64,000 nt of DNA from Lysobacteraceae bacterium P (lineage in GTDB: Bacteria; Pseudomonadota; Gammaproteobacteria; Xanthomonadales; Xanthomonadaceae). This document shows positions 46,986 to 58,905 of the stretch, piece by piece (position 1 is the first letter of the stretch; each line of letters begins with the position of its first letter). The notes beneath the pieces are model-generated. The model ran no database searches, was not told the DNA's origin, and was given only the letters and a program-made list of their open reading frames with translations. Location of the stretch: positions 1 to 64,000 of the forward strand of contig SCOX01000011.1 of assembly GCA_005503055.1 (NCBI GenBank). The letters run 5' to 3'. Made by a program: the position numbers and the translations under genes.

Positions 46986-47846
46986 TCAGCGGTCGGGGAG
47001 GGGGATGAACTCGTCGTCGCCCGGCACTTTGCCGAACCCCCCCTCCAGCCAGTCCTGCTTGGCCTGCTCGATCCGCTCCTTCGAGCTGGACACGAAGTTC
47101 CACCACAGGTGGCGCGGGGCATCCAGCGGCTCACCGCCCAGCAGCATGGCCTTCACGGGCGTGCGTGCGCGCAACTTCGGCCGGGTGCCCGGGTCGAGCA
47201 CCACCAGGTGCATGGCCGGGATGTCTACGCCGTCGAGCTGGGCGTCGCCTTCCAGCACGTACAGCGCGCGCTGGGGATGGCTGTCGTCCAGGGGCAGTTC
47301 GGCGTCGGCATCCAGGTCGATGGCCACGTACAGCGTGTCCGCATAGACGCGCACGGGCGACTCTTCGCCATAGCCGCGCCCGGCCACCACGCGCAACCAG
47401 CTGCCGTCGCGGCGCTGCTGCGGCAGGTTGGCGGCGGGGTGATGGAAGAAGCCCGGCTCGGCCTCCTCGTCGCTGCGTGGCAGTGCGACCCAGGTCTGCA
47501 TGCCATGCAACGGATGCTCGTGCTCGCGCAGCGTCGCCGGCGTGCGTTCGGAATGCGCGATGCCGCGGCCGGCGGTCATCCAGTTCACATCGCCCGGGTT
47601 GATGTCCTGCAGGCTGCCGAGCGTGTCTCGGTGCGTGATCGAGCCCGACCACAGGAAGGTCACCGTCGCCAGGCCGATGTGCGGATGCGGGCGCACGTCG
47701 ATGCCGCGGCCCACTTCGAACACCGCAGGCCCCATGTGGTCGACGAACACGAACGGACCGACGGAGCGCGCCTGGATGCTCGGCACGGCGCGACGGACCT
47801 GGAAGCCGCCCAGGTCGTGCACGCGCGGGGAAACGATGACGGTCAT
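46986..47846 (-). CDS. Pirin family protein (second copy)
   Basis: A 286-residue bicupin of a different pirin subgroup from the one at 44419. The metal site is DVRPHPHIGLATVTFLWSGSITHRD and HSERTP; NWMTAGRG is conserved. VFVDHMGPAVF near residue 35 is typical of the YhhW/PirA-like branch. Activity not assignable. It is the last gene before the AT-rich promoter of the exported protein; no common operon is likely because 206 nt separate them. Confidence 0.9.
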   Translation of the reverse strand: MTVIVSPRVHDLGGFQVRRAVPSIQARSVGPFVFVDHMGPAVFEVGRGIDVRPHPHIGLATVTFLWSGSITHRDTLGSLQDINPGDVNWMTAGRGIAHSERTPATLREHEHPLHGMQTWVALPRSDEEAEPGFFHHPAANLPQQRRDGSWLRVVAGRGYGEESPVRVYADTLYVAIDLDADAELPLDDSHPQRALYVLEGDAQLDGVDIPAMHLVVLDPGTRPKLRARTPVKAMLLGGEPLDAPRHLWWNFVSSSKERIEQAKQDWLEGGFGKVPGDDEFIPLPDR

Positions 47847-47926
47847 GGCGGGATCTCCGGGGACGAGCGTGGCGTGAGCGTGTCACATCCCGGTGCGGTG
47901 CCGCATGTACCGTCGTGCGTCGCCGG

Positions 47927-48307
47927 TCAGCGTCCCTCGTCGACGCGCAGCGTGGCGGCGGGGCGGGCGCCCGGCGCCAGTCCGAGGAGGGTGACGCGCC
48001 AGCTGCCGATCGCGCGCGGCTGTCCCTGTGCGGATGCCTTGAGCACCACGTCGAGCACGGCGTCGGTCTTCTGGAACCGCAGGCGCACGTCGGCATCGCC
48101 GGCGTGGACGCACTGCACGTCGGGCGGGCAGCGCGAATCGTTGACCGTGTCCACGTAGATGATGCGTGCGCCGTCGGGCAGCGCCATCTTCTGGCCCGGG
48201 TGGAGACGCGCTTCCACCGGGAGCGCCACCTTGGGCGCGCTGGCGCAGGCGGACAGGCCAACGGCAAGAAGCAGGGCAAGGAGCGCGGGCGCGGGACGAC
48301 GGGTCAT
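47927..48307 (-). CDS. Small lipoprotein of unknown function
   Basis: A 126-residue lipoprotein (lipobox VGLSACAS). The mature part is a single beta-rich domain of about 100 residues with a conserved-looking Cys pair (SRCPPDVQCVHAGD), probably a disulfide. CPPDVQCVHAGDA resembles uncharacterised proteins annotated in several proteobacteria. It diverges from the phospholipase D gene. Confidence 0.65.
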   Translation of the reverse strand: MTRRPAPALLALLLAVGLSACASAPKVALPVEARLHPGQKMALPDGARIIYVDTVNDSRCPPDVQCVHAGDADVRLRFQKTDAVLDVVLKASAQGQPRAIGSWRVTLLGLAPGARPAATLRVDEGR

Positions 48308-48432
48308 TCGGAACGGGAAGTGATGGAGACCGGCGGAGTCTAGCTGCTGCGCCGGGAGGAATCGTGACGCTGCGACGTGAAAGCTTCGTTTGCGCCCCCG
48401 TGGCTAGAATCGCCGGCAATGCACAACGCGGG

Positions 48433-50007
48433 ATGCACATGACCCGGAAGCTGCGGTGGATCGGGATCGCCGTGTTCCTGCTGATGGCCGCCTCGCTGCT
48501 GTCGGTCTACAGCTATGGCCGCTTCGCGCAGCGCGCGCGCGGCGCCCCGACGCACGCGATTCCGGCCGAACGCGTCGAGACGGCACTGGACCGCGCCATC
48601 GCTCCGATGCAGCAGGCGCATCCGGGCCAGGCCGGGCTTTCCCTGATCGCCGACAACCTCGACGCGTTCACCGTGCGTGCCGTCACCGCACGCACCGCCG
48701 GTCGCAGCCTCGACCTGCAGTACTACATCTGGAAGCCCGATCTCACCGGCAACCTGATCGTGCACGAAGTGCTGAGCGCGGCCGACCGCGGCGTGCGCGT
48801 GCGGCTGCTGCTCGACGACCTGAATTCGCACGCGAAAGAATCCGTGCTGGCGGCGCTGGACCGGCATCCCAATATCGAAGTGCGCATGTTCAATCCTTCC
48901 CGCGCACGCCAGTCGTACCTGTTGCGCGGCGTGGAAATGCTGCTGCGGATGTTCAGCCTCAACCGGCGCATGCACAACAAGGCCTGGATCGCGGATGGCC
49001 GCATCGCCGTGGTGGGCGGGCGCAACATCGGCGATGAGTACTTCGGCGCGGCCGAAGCGTCCAACTTCCTCGATGCGGACCTTGCCGTGGTCGGCGAACC
49101 GGTGCGGGAAACATCGAAGATCTTCGACGACTATTGGAACAGCGGCGCGGCGATCCCGCTCGCGCAACTGGTGGACGCCGACGAACTTTCGCTGGAACGG
49201 CTGCGCCGCGTGGGCCCGCTGGAGTACCGGAACAAGGACGCCGCGCCCTACGTCGAACAGCTGCGCCGTTCGCCCAACATCCAGGCACTGCTGCGCGGCA
49301 GTCGTGCACCGCGCTGGACGGGCGACGCGCACGTTTTCGCGGACCCCGCCGCAAAGGCCGAAGGTGCGCCGCGTCGCGGCGACTGGCTGATCGATGCGAT
49401 CACGCCCACCGTCTCCGGCGCGCGACGCGAACTGTTCATCAGTTCACCGTATTTCGTGCCGGGTAACGACGGCGCAGCATTGCTGCTGCGCATGCGCGAG
49501 CACGGCGTGCGCGTGAGCGTGCTGACCAACTCGCTCGCCGCCACCGATGTCGCCGCCGTCCACGGCGGATACGCGCCGTATCGCGGGCCGCTGCTGCGCG
49601 GCGGCGTCGAGCTGTACGAGCTGATGGCGCGTGGTTCCGGCGGTGGCGGCAGCGGTTTGCTGGGATCCACGTCGAGCGAGGCGAGCCTGCACACCAAGGC
49701 ATTCATGGTCGATGGCGACGTCGGCTTCGTCGGCTCGGTCAACTTCGATCCGCGCTCGATCAACCTCAATACCGAAATGGGGATCGTGTTCACCGACCGC
49801 CAGCTCACGCGCGAGCTGCTGCGCCTGTACGCCTGGAAGGTGAGCGGCGAGAACAGCTACCGGCTGTACCTGGAGAACGGTGAACTGCGCTGGGAGGATG
49901 CTTCCAAAGCACCGCCACGCGTGTGGTCGCAGGAGCCCGAGGCCGATTGGAAGCGTCGCACGATGGCGGCGGTGGTGCGGTGGTTGCCGGTGGAGTCGCA
50001 ACTGTAA
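48433..50007 (+). CDS. Phospholipase D/cardiolipin synthase-like protein
   Basis: A 524-residue membrane protein with an N-terminal anchor (about 10-25) and two HKD catalytic motifs: HNKAWIADGRIAVVGGRN and HTKAFMVDGDVGFVGSVNFD, each H-x-K-x4-D followed by G-G/S-x-N. LDLQYYIWKPDLTG and LLDDLNSH belong to the first domain. The layout resembles ClsC-type cardiolipin synthases, which join phosphatidylethanolamine and phosphatidylglycerol, but a plain phospholipase D is possible. ATG 48439 is an alternative start two codons later. Confidence 0.87.
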   Translation: MHMTRKLRWIGIAVFLLMAASLLSVYSYGRFAQRARGAPTHAIPAERVETALDRAIAPMQQAHPGQAGLSLIADNLDAFTVRAVTARTAGRSLDLQYYIWKPDLTGNLIVHEVLSAADRGVRVRLLLDDLNSHAKESVLAALDRHPNIEVRMFNPSRARQSYLLRGVEMLLRMFSLNRRMHNKAWIADGRIAVVGGRNIGDEYFGAAEASNFLDADLAVVGEPVRETSKIFDDYWNSGAAIPLAQLVDADELSLERLRRVGPLEYRNKDAAPYVEQLRRSPNIQALLRGSRAPRWTGDAHVFADPAAKAEGAPRRGDWLIDAITPTVSGARRELFISSPYFVPGNDGAALLLRMREHGVRVSVLTNSLAATDVAAVHGGYAPYRGPLLRGGVELYELMARGSGGGGSGLLGSTSSEASLHTKAFMVDGDVGFVGSVNFDPRSINLNTEMGIVFTDRQLTRELLRLYAWKVSGENSYRLYLENGELRWEDASKAPPRVWSQEPEADWKRRTMAAVVRWLPVESQL

Positions 50008-50020
50008 CGATGTTCTCGGA

Positions 50021-50060
50021 AAGGCATCCGGCCCGGGTTCCGGCCTTCGCCCGGAATGAC
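50021..50060. repeat. REP-like palindromic segment
   Basis: GGCATCCGGCCCGGGTTCCGG and CCTTCGCCCGGAATGAC form a REP-like unit with inner palindromes. It fills the gap between two convergent genes and could serve as a transcript end. Confidence 0.5.
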
Positions 50061-50094
50061 GGTCCGTTCAAGACGACGGGAAACGGACAGGCGT

Positions 50095-50637
50095 CTACTG
50101 CTTCCCTTCCTCCAGCACCGCCCGCCCGTCCGCATCGATCCGCACCGTGGTCAGCCGGTCGTACTCGGCCTCGCTCATCGGCGCGACATCGCACGCGCAC
50201 AGCGCGGCGGCGATATTCGGCACGGTGTTGCTGTGGCCGACGACCATTACGGTCTGCCCAGCATGACGTGCGCGAAGTTGCGCGGCGAATTCCGCCGCCT
50301 GCTGCTTCGTGTCGTAGGTTATCAGTGGCAGGCCATGCTCCTGCGCGGTGGGCGTCGCGGTCTGGCGCGTGCGCTGGTAAGCGGTGGTGTAGACCGCGAT
50401 CACCGGCACCGTCGACAGCCGCTGGGCCAGCGCCTGCGCACGTGCGCGGCCGGCATCGGTGAGCGGCGGATCGTCTGATCCGTCGGCGGCTTTTTCCGCG
50501 TGTCGCACGAGCACGAAGGTCATCGCGCCGTCGGACTTCGGTTGCGTTGCATTGCCGGCCGGCGACGAGGCGCAGGAGGCCAGGAACAGGAGCGCGACGA
50601 GGGCGATAAGCGGCCGGAAGGAGGGCGGAATTTTCAT
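50095..50637 (-). CDS. Histidine phosphatase family lipoprotein
   Basis: A 180-residue lipoprotein (lipobox LFLASCAS) of the phosphoglycerate-mutase superfamily. The catalytic His is in LVRHAEK and the second in VVGHSN; TAYQRTRQTA carries the Arg. Similar secreted members are SixA-like or act on phosphate esters outside the cytoplasm. The stop of mfd lies 20 nt upstream of its start, so it may be in the mfd transcript. The predicted substrate is unknown. Confidence 0.82.
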   Translation of the reverse strand: MKIPPSFRPLIALVALLFLASCASSPAGNATQPKSDGAMTFVLVRHAEKAADGSDDPPLTDAGRARAQALAQRLSTVPVIAVYTTAYQRTRQTATPTAQEHGLPLITYDTKQQAAEFAAQLRARHAGQTVMVVGHSNTVPNIAAALCACDVAPMSEAEYDRLTTVRIDADGRAVLEEGKQ

Positions 50638-50657
50638 GTCGCCCACCATAGCCGACC

Positions 50658-54140
<3,483 letters not shown>

Positions 54141-54310
54141 CGGATCTTCAGGCGTGGGAAGGGGGCAAACGAAAGGACGGTCAAAACAGGTGCAGCGCCG
54201 GGAGCGGTCGCCCCAGCGCAAGAGGCATGCATTTTACGGGAGCGGAGGATGAAGGCCCCATGCCGGCCGTGGCCGGATCGCAGTGTTCCGGTCCCGCCGT
54301 TGATGATCGC

Positions 54311-54336
54311 TTGCAATTAAATAGCGCGCTATGTAA
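54311..54336 (+). promoter_or_regulatory. Palindromic operator candidate upstream of ohrR
   Basis: ATAGCGCGCTAT (54321-54332) is a perfect 12-bp palindrome in an AT-rich segment (TTGCAATTAA... to ...GTAAATC), ending 14 nt before the ohrR start codon. OhrR regulators are self-repressing and bind palindromes of this kind; binding here is inferred. A related copy lies before ohr. Confidence 0.6.
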
Positions 54337-54346
54337 ATCTCGACGC

Positions 54347-54811
54347 ATGAAAGCCGCCCCCACCAAGACCGCCAAGGCCAGGAACCTGCTGCGCCTCGAC
54401 GACCAGCTGTGCTTCGCGCTGTATTCGACCGGTCTGGCGTTGAACAAGGTCTACCGCAAGCTGCTCTCGCCGCTGGGCCTGACCTACCCGCAGTACCTGG
54501 TGATGCTGGTCCTGTGGGAGCGCGACGGCCTGACGGTGTCGGAGATCGGCGAGAAGCTGTTCCTCGATTCGGCGACGTTGACGCCGCTGCTCAAGCGCCT
54601 GGAGACGTCGGGCCTGGTGACGCGCACGCGCGCCAGCCACGACGAACGCCAGGTGATCGTCGAGTTGAGCGAGCAGGGCCGCGCACTCAAGGCGCGGGCG
54701 CGTTCGATTCCATCGGATTTGTTGTGCGCCTCCGAGTGCTCGGCGGAGGAAATCGTCGCGATGAAGCGCCAGGTCGAATCGCTGCGCGACGCGCTCGCCC
54801 GCAACGGTTGA
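54347..54811 (+). CDS. ohrR: Organic-hydroperoxide sensor OhrR (MarR family)
   Basis: A 154-residue MarR-family repressor. Cys22 ([11 protein letters not shown]) is the peroxide-sensing residue, and Cys127 and Cys131 (LLCASECS) correspond to the resolving cysteines described for Xanthomonas OhrR, so it should be of the two-Cys type. The winged helix includes [25 protein letters not shown] and [15 protein letters not shown]. Organic peroxides inactivate it and release ohr. It is followed after 114 nt by ohr on the same strand. Confidence 0.95.
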   Translation: MKAAPTKTAKARNLLRLDDQLCFALYSTGLALNKVYRKLLSPLGLTYPQYLVMLVLWERDGLTVSEIGEKLFLDSATLTPLLKRLETSGLVTRTRASHDERQVIVELSEQGRALKARARSIPSDLLCASECSAEEIVAMKRQVESLRDALARNG

Positions 54812-54840
54812 GCACGGTGCGCGCTGTTCCAATCACCCAT

Positions 54841-54856
54841 ATACGTAGCGCGCCAT
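54841..54856 (+). promoter_or_regulatory. Second OhrR-like site upstream of ohr
   Basis: GTAGCGCGCCAT (54845-54856) matches the palindrome before ohrR at 10 of 12 positions and sits 69 nt before the ohr start. It could provide separate control of ohr. Confidence 0.45.
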
Positions 54857-54925
54857 CGACACGCGGGCTATGAAATACGGCCGCCGGCCAGTCCCTCGTT
54901 GTCCCCCCAACCCAGGAGCCTTTCC

Positions 54926-55351
54926 ATGTCCCTCGATCAGGTCCTCTATACCGCCCACGCCACCGCCACCGGCGGCCGCGACGGTCGCGCCGTTTCCTCC
55001 GACAAGGTGCTCGACGTCAAGCTCACCACGCCGCGCGCACTCGGTGGCGCCGGCGGCGACGGCACCAACCCGGAACAGCTGTTCGCGGCCGGCTACTCGG
55101 CCTGCTTCATCGGCGCGCTGAAGTTCGTCGCCGGCAAGGAGAAGATCGCGTTCCCCGCCGATGCCAGCATCGACGCCAGCGTCGGCATCGGTCCGCTGCC
55201 GACCGGTTTCGGCATCCAGGCCGAGCTGAAGGTCTCGCTGCCGGGCCTCCCGCGCGAGCAGGCCGAAGCGCTGGTGCAGAAGGCGCACCAGGTGTGCCCG
55301 TACTCCAACGCGACGCGCGGCAACATCGACGTCACCCTGACCGTCGTCTGA
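54926..55351 (+). CDS. ohr: Organic hydroperoxide resistance protein Ohr
   Basis: A 141-residue thiol peroxidase of the OsmC family. Catalytic Cys60 (AAGYSACF) and resolving Cys124 ([11 protein letters not shown]) are present, together with Arg18 and Glu50 that activate the thiol. The enzyme reduces fatty-acid and tert-butyl hydroperoxides, usually with lipoylated proteins as electron donor. AGGAG precedes the ATG by 7 nt. Expression is expected to depend on the adjacent ohrR. Confidence 0.97.
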   Translation: MSLDQVLYTAHATATGGRDGRAVSSDKVLDVKLTTPRALGGAGGDGTNPEQLFAAGYSACFIGALKFVAGKEKIAFPADASIDASVGIGPLPTGFGIQAELKVSLPGLPREQAEALVQKAHQVCPYSNATRGNIDVTLTVV

Positions 55352-55370
55352 TTCAACACGCAAGAAGCGC

Positions 55371-55393
55371 GGCGCGGGCGTACTGCCCGCGCC
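55371..55393. terminator. Stem-loop between convergent genes
   Basis: GGCGCGGGC (55371-55379) pairs with GCCCGCGCC (55385-55393) around GTACT, between ohr and the convergent methyltransferase gene. No T tract is present. Confidence 0.5.
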
Positions 55394-55447
55394 ACGCGTG
55401 CCCCCTCGCTACCGTGTCTCTTTCGTCGCGAACTTCTCGCGGCGCCC

Positions 55448-56497
55448 TCAGGGCCGCGCCTCGAATACCAGGTTGAACGGCGTCTGCGTCGCGCGGCGGA
55501 AGCGCGTGAAGCCTGCGTCTTCCATCACCTTGCGCAGTCGCGCCTCGCCCGCCTGGGCGCCCAGCGCCGGACCGTTGCGCGCCAGCGACACCGGCACGCA
55601 GATCTGCGACGACGCGCCGTAGTACACGCGGCCGACCGGATTGAGGTTCTCCGCCACGCTATCGCCGGCGAACGGCTCCACCAGCATGCACACGCCATCG
55701 GGCTTCAGCGCCTGCAGCGCGTGGCGCGCGGCGCCCACCGGATCGCCCATATCGTGCAGGCAATCGAAGAAGCAGATGAGGTCGAAGTCGTTTCCGGCGT
55801 AGCCGGTGGCATCGGCGGCCTCGAACCTGGCGTTGCTCACGCCGGCCTGCCGCGCCCGTTCGCGCGCCACTTCGATCGACGGCTCGTGGTAGTCGAAGCC
55901 GATGAACGTCGATTGCGGGAAGGCACGCGCCATCAGCGTGGTGCTGGCACCGTGACCGCAGCCGACATCGGCGGCCTTCGCCCCGGCGCGCAGCTTGTCG
56001 ACGACGCCGTCCAGCGCGGGCAGCCATTCGGCGATCAGGTGCGCGTTGTAGCCTGCACGGAAGAAGCGTTCGGTCCCGTGGAACAGGCAGGCATGGTGCT
56101 CACCCCATTCCATGCCCTTGCCGGTGCGGAAGTTCTCCTTGGTCTTCTCCAGCGCGTGGAAGGTCGCTTCCACGATGGAGTAGGCGCCGGGCAGGTCGAC
56201 CGGCCCGCCCGGATCGGCCAGGCACAGGGCCTGTTCGGCGCTGAGCGAGTAGGTGTCGTTCGCCCGCTCGTAGTCGACGTACCCGCCAGCGGCCTGGTTG
56301 CCCAGCCACTCGCGGATGTAGCGTTCGTTGGTGTTGGTCCGCCGCGCGAGCTCGCCTGCGCTCATCGGTTCGGAGGCCAGGGCCCGGTACAGGCCGAGCT
56401 GGTCGCCCACCAGCATGAGGGTGGCGCTGATGGCGGCGCCCAGGTCGCCCACGGCGTGGCCCAGGAACTGGTTCAGGCGGTCTTCGTTGATGGTCAT
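55448..56497 (-). CDS. Class I SAM methyltransferase with N-terminal winged helix
   Basis: A 349-residue protein. Residues about 20-95 form a winged-helix dimerisation domain ([47 protein letters not shown]), as in O-methyltransferases and their regulators. The SAM-binding part has [32 protein letters not shown] and [15 protein letters not shown]. The substrate is not known; the combination resembles mycobacterial and Xanthomonas proteins annotated as transcriptional-regulator-like methyltransferases. ATG 56497 is preferred. Confidence 0.82.
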   Translation of the reverse strand: MTINEDRLNQFLGHAVGDLGAAISATLMLVGDQLGLYRALASEPMSAGELARRTNTNERYIREWLGNQAAGGYVDYERANDTYSLSAEQALCLADPGGPVDLPGAYSIVEATFHALEKTKENFRTGKGMEWGEHHACLFHGTERFFRAGYNAHLIAEWLPALDGVVDKLRAGAKAADVGCGHGASTTLMARAFPQSTFIGFDYHEPSIEVARERARQAGVSNARFEAADATGYAGNDFDLICFFDCLHDMGDPVGAARHALQALKPDGVCMLVEPFAGDSVAENLNPVGRVYYGASSQICVPVSLARNGPALGAQAGEARLRKVMEDAGFTRFRRATQTPFNLVFEARP

Positions 56498-56656
56498 GTC
56501 GGCGCCACCGTTCAGATGCCACCGGAAGGGCTGCTTCCCGTGGACGCGCGGTTGAGCCTGCCGCAAGGCCCCCCGTTTTCCCCATCAAACGCGCCGATGC
56601 AACGGTGCCGGCCAAATCCGGCCGTCAGGGCGGGCCAAGGACGCCGGTCCTGCGGA

Positions 56657-57211
56657 TCAGGCCGCCTTGCCGGCCTTCAGGTCGAGGCGAACGCGCAGCA
56701 GGCCGTTGGCGTCCTGCTGGACGTTGCGTTCGAAGCCTAGCGATTCGGCCAGCGACAGCATGGCCTGGTTGTGCTCGAACACATCGCCATAGACGCAATC
56801 CAGCTTCTTGCCGCGCGCCCATTTCACCAGGCGGGTCATCAGGTACCGGCCCAGGCCCATGTTCGCCACGTAGTGGCTGACCAGGATCGCGAACTCCGCC
56901 TCGCGGCCGTTGTCGTCCACCGCGATGCGCGCCACCGCCCCGACGAGCGCCTCGCCGGGAGGCAGCGGCTCGGCCGCGACCAGGGCGAATTCGTTCTTGG
57001 GGTTGATGCGGGTCATCCGCTCGGCCATCTCCGGCGTCATCTCGTTCAGCGCGTACAGGAAGCGCTGTCGCACTTCCTCCGGCTGGAGGAGGGAGAAGCT
57101 CGCACGAATCGGTTCGGCGTCTTCGGGGCGGATCGGACGAATCAATACTTCACGCCCGTTGGGAAGACGCATCCGTTCGTGCCAAGGCGGGAGTCGTTCG
57201 CGCGCGGCCAT
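56657..57211 (-). CDS. Pat/PatZ-like stand-alone GNAT acetyltransferase
   Basis: A 184-residue GNAT: RLPNGREVLIRPIRPEDAEPI opens the domain, FALVAAE...ALVGAVARIAVDDNGREAEFAILVSHYVANMGLGRYLM holds the acetyl-CoA loop (N-M-G-L-G-R), and the C-terminus is FEHNQAMLSLAESLGF. The sequence is close to the GNAT domain of protein acetyltransferases Pat/PatZ, but the ADP-forming acetyl-CoA synthetase part is absent. Protein-lysine acetylation is therefore possible, not proven. ATG 57211 has no Shine-Dalgarno. Confidence 0.8.
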   Translation of the reverse strand: MAARERLPPWHERMRLPNGREVLIRPIRPEDAEPIRASFSLLQPEEVRQRFLYALNEMTPEMAERMTRINPKNEFALVAAEPLPPGEALVGAVARIAVDDNGREAEFAILVSHYVANMGLGRYLMTRLVKWARGKKLDCVYGDVFEHNQAMLSLAESLGFERNVQQDANGLLRVRLDLKAGKAA

Positions 57212-57265
57212 GGAAGGATATTGGCACACTTCCCGTATTCACATTCTTCACGGGGCGGGCAGGCG

Positions 57266-57616
57266 ATGGACGGGAACGGGTTGCGGGAATGGGTGGGGGG
57301 CTGGCCGGGGGTGGAGTCCTCGATCAAGTGGGAAAACGACCTGGTGTTCACGGTCGCGGGCAAGATGTTCTGCGTGATCTGCGACCAGGGGCCGGGCGCC
57401 GGCAGCCTGAGCTTCAAGGTCGAGGACGAACGCTTCCTGGAGTTGAGCGGCCGGCCCGGTTTCGTCCCGGCGCCCTACCTGGCGCGTGCCCACTGGGTGC
57501 AGATGGCCGACGCCTCCCGGATTCCGGCCAAGGAGCTGAAGTCGCTGCTGCGCCGCAGCTACGAGCTGGTCCGCGCGAAGCTGCCGAAGAAGACCCAGCG
57601 GGACTTGGCGGATTGA
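57266..57616 (+). CDS. MmcQ/YjbR family protein
   Basis: A 116-residue protein with the YjbR fold: PGVESSIKWENDLVFTVAGKMFCVI, SLSFKVEDERFLELSGRPGFVPAPYLARAHWVQM and LKSLLRRSYELVRAKLPKKTQR. The family has a CyaY-like/MmcQ fold and is thought to bind DNA; function unknown. Its final codons (GAT TGA) are the first bases of a 15-bp tandem repeat. Confidence 0.85.
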   Translation: MDGNGLREWVGGWPGVESSIKWENDLVFTVAGKMFCVICDQGPGAGSLSFKVEDERFLELSGRPGFVPAPYLARAHWVQMADASRIPAKELKSLLRRSYELVRAKLPKKTQRDLAD

Positions 57617-57687
57617 AGCGGGGCCGATTGAAGCGGGGCCGACTGAAGCGGGGCCGACTGAAGCGGGCCGACTGAAGCGCGCGGGCC
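57611..57687 (+). repeat. 15-bp tandem repeat starting at a stop codon
   Basis: GATTGAAGCGGGGCC is repeated at 57611, 57626, 57641 (as GACTG...) and 57656 (one G lost), then decays. The first unit includes the last codon and TGA of the YjbR gene. Because the unit is a multiple of three, each of the first four units keeps an in-frame TGA. Confidence 0.85.
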
Positions 57688-57825
57688 GAGCGAGGGCCGA
57701 CCGAAGTGCCGGTCGACTGAAATGTTGGCGGTGCCTCGACGCCCCGCTCGCATCGGGCGCATAGGCCCCGGTGCTAGACTCGCGCCGCTTCACGCACACT
57801 CATCCAACTCATCAGGAATGGACGC

Positions 57826-58740
57826 ATGGCCGGTGGTGGTGATTCGACCCGCGCGATCTTCTTCGCACTGGGCGCCAATTTCGCGATTGCCGTCGCCAAG
57901 GGCGTAGCGGCTTTCTTCACCGGTTCCAGCGCGATGCTGGCCGAGACCGTCCACTCGCTGGCCGACTGCGGCAACCAATTGCTGCTCCTGCTGGGCATGC
58001 GCCAGGCCAAGGCGCCGCCGACGCCCGAGTACCCGCTGGGCTACGGCAAGGCGATCTACTTCTGGTCGTTCCTGGTCGCCGTGATGCTGTTCACCGTCGG
58101 CGGCATGTTCTCGCTGTACGAAGGCATCCACAAACTCCAGCACCCCGAGCCGCTCAGGCAGTGGTGGTGGGCCGCCGGCGTGCTGGTGTTCGGCATCGTC
58201 GCCGAGAGCGTCTCGATGCGCGCCTGCCTGGTCGAGGTCAACAAGGCGCGGGGCGATCGCGGCCTGTGGCAATGGTTCCGGCAAAGCCGTCAGGCAGAGC
58301 TGGTCGTGATCTTCGGCGAAGACCTGGCGGCGCTGCTGGGCCTGGTGTTCGCGCTGTTCGCGGTGATGATGACGGTGGTCACCGACAACCCGTTGTGGGA
58401 CGCGCTGGGCACCATCGCCATCGGTGCGTTGCTGATCGTGGTCGCGGTGTTCGTCGCCATCGAGGTCAAGGCGATGCTCATCGGCCAGAGCGTGGATCCG
58501 GCGCGGCAGAAGCAGATGCGCGAGTTCCTGGATGCGCGGCCGGAGATCGAGCGGGTCATCAGCGTGATCACGCTGCAGTTGGGCAACGAGGTGATGGTTT
58601 CTGTGCAGGCGCAATTGCGCGAGGAACACGGGGTCAACGCGCTGATCGATCAAATCAATTCGATCGAGCGGGCGTTGAAGCAGAGTTTTCCGGAAGTGCG
58701 GTGGAGCTTCTTCGAGCCGGATCGGAAGTTGTTGGCGTAG
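57826..58740 (+). CDS. Cation diffusion facilitator (CDF) transporter
   Basis: A 304-residue inner-membrane metal exporter with six segments. SAMLAETVHSLADCGNQLLLLLGMRQA carries the TM2 metal-site pattern (His/Asp), and GEDLAALLGLVFAL the matching TM5 site, with Glu-Asp rather than His-Asp. The C-terminal cytoplasmic domain (about 210-290) has the ferredoxin-like fold of the family. Likely substrates are Zn, Fe or Mn; the altered TM5 pair fits the less studied Zn/Fe-type group. No regulator is adjacent. Confidence 0.85.
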   Translation: MAGGGDSTRAIFFALGANFAIAVAKGVAAFFTGSSAMLAETVHSLADCGNQLLLLLGMRQAKAPPTPEYPLGYGKAIYFWSFLVAVMLFTVGGMFSLYEGIHKLQHPEPLRQWWWAAGVLVFGIVAESVSMRACLVEVNKARGDRGLWQWFRQSRQAELVVIFGEDLAALLGLVFALFAVMMTVVTDNPLWDALGTIAIGALLIVVAVFVAIEVKAMLIGQSVDPARQKQMREFLDARPEIERVISVITLQLGNEVMVSVQAQLREEHGVNALIDQINSIERALKQSFPEVRWSFFEPDRKLLA

Positions 58741-58744
58741 CGTT

Positions 58745-58905
58745 CCTTCATTCCGGCGAAAGCCGGACCTGGACCGTCGCGTCGCCGGTCCATCACGTCT
58801 TGCAATCAGTCGTCGTCCCGGCGAACGTCATCCCGGCGAAGGCCGGGATCCAAGGCTGTCACGCTGTCCGTCTTGTCTCGTCATTCCAGCGAAAGCTGGA
58901 ACCCA
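58745..58905. repeat. Cluster of REP-like hairpins
   Basis: Three related hairpin units follow one another: CATTCCGGCGAAAGCCGGACC (58749 on), CATCCCGGCGAAGGCCGGGAT (58829 on) and CATTCCAGCGAAAGCTGGAA (58882 on). Each has compensatory changes that preserve the stem, which speaks for selection on structure. They lie downstream of the CDF gene. Confidence 0.8.
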
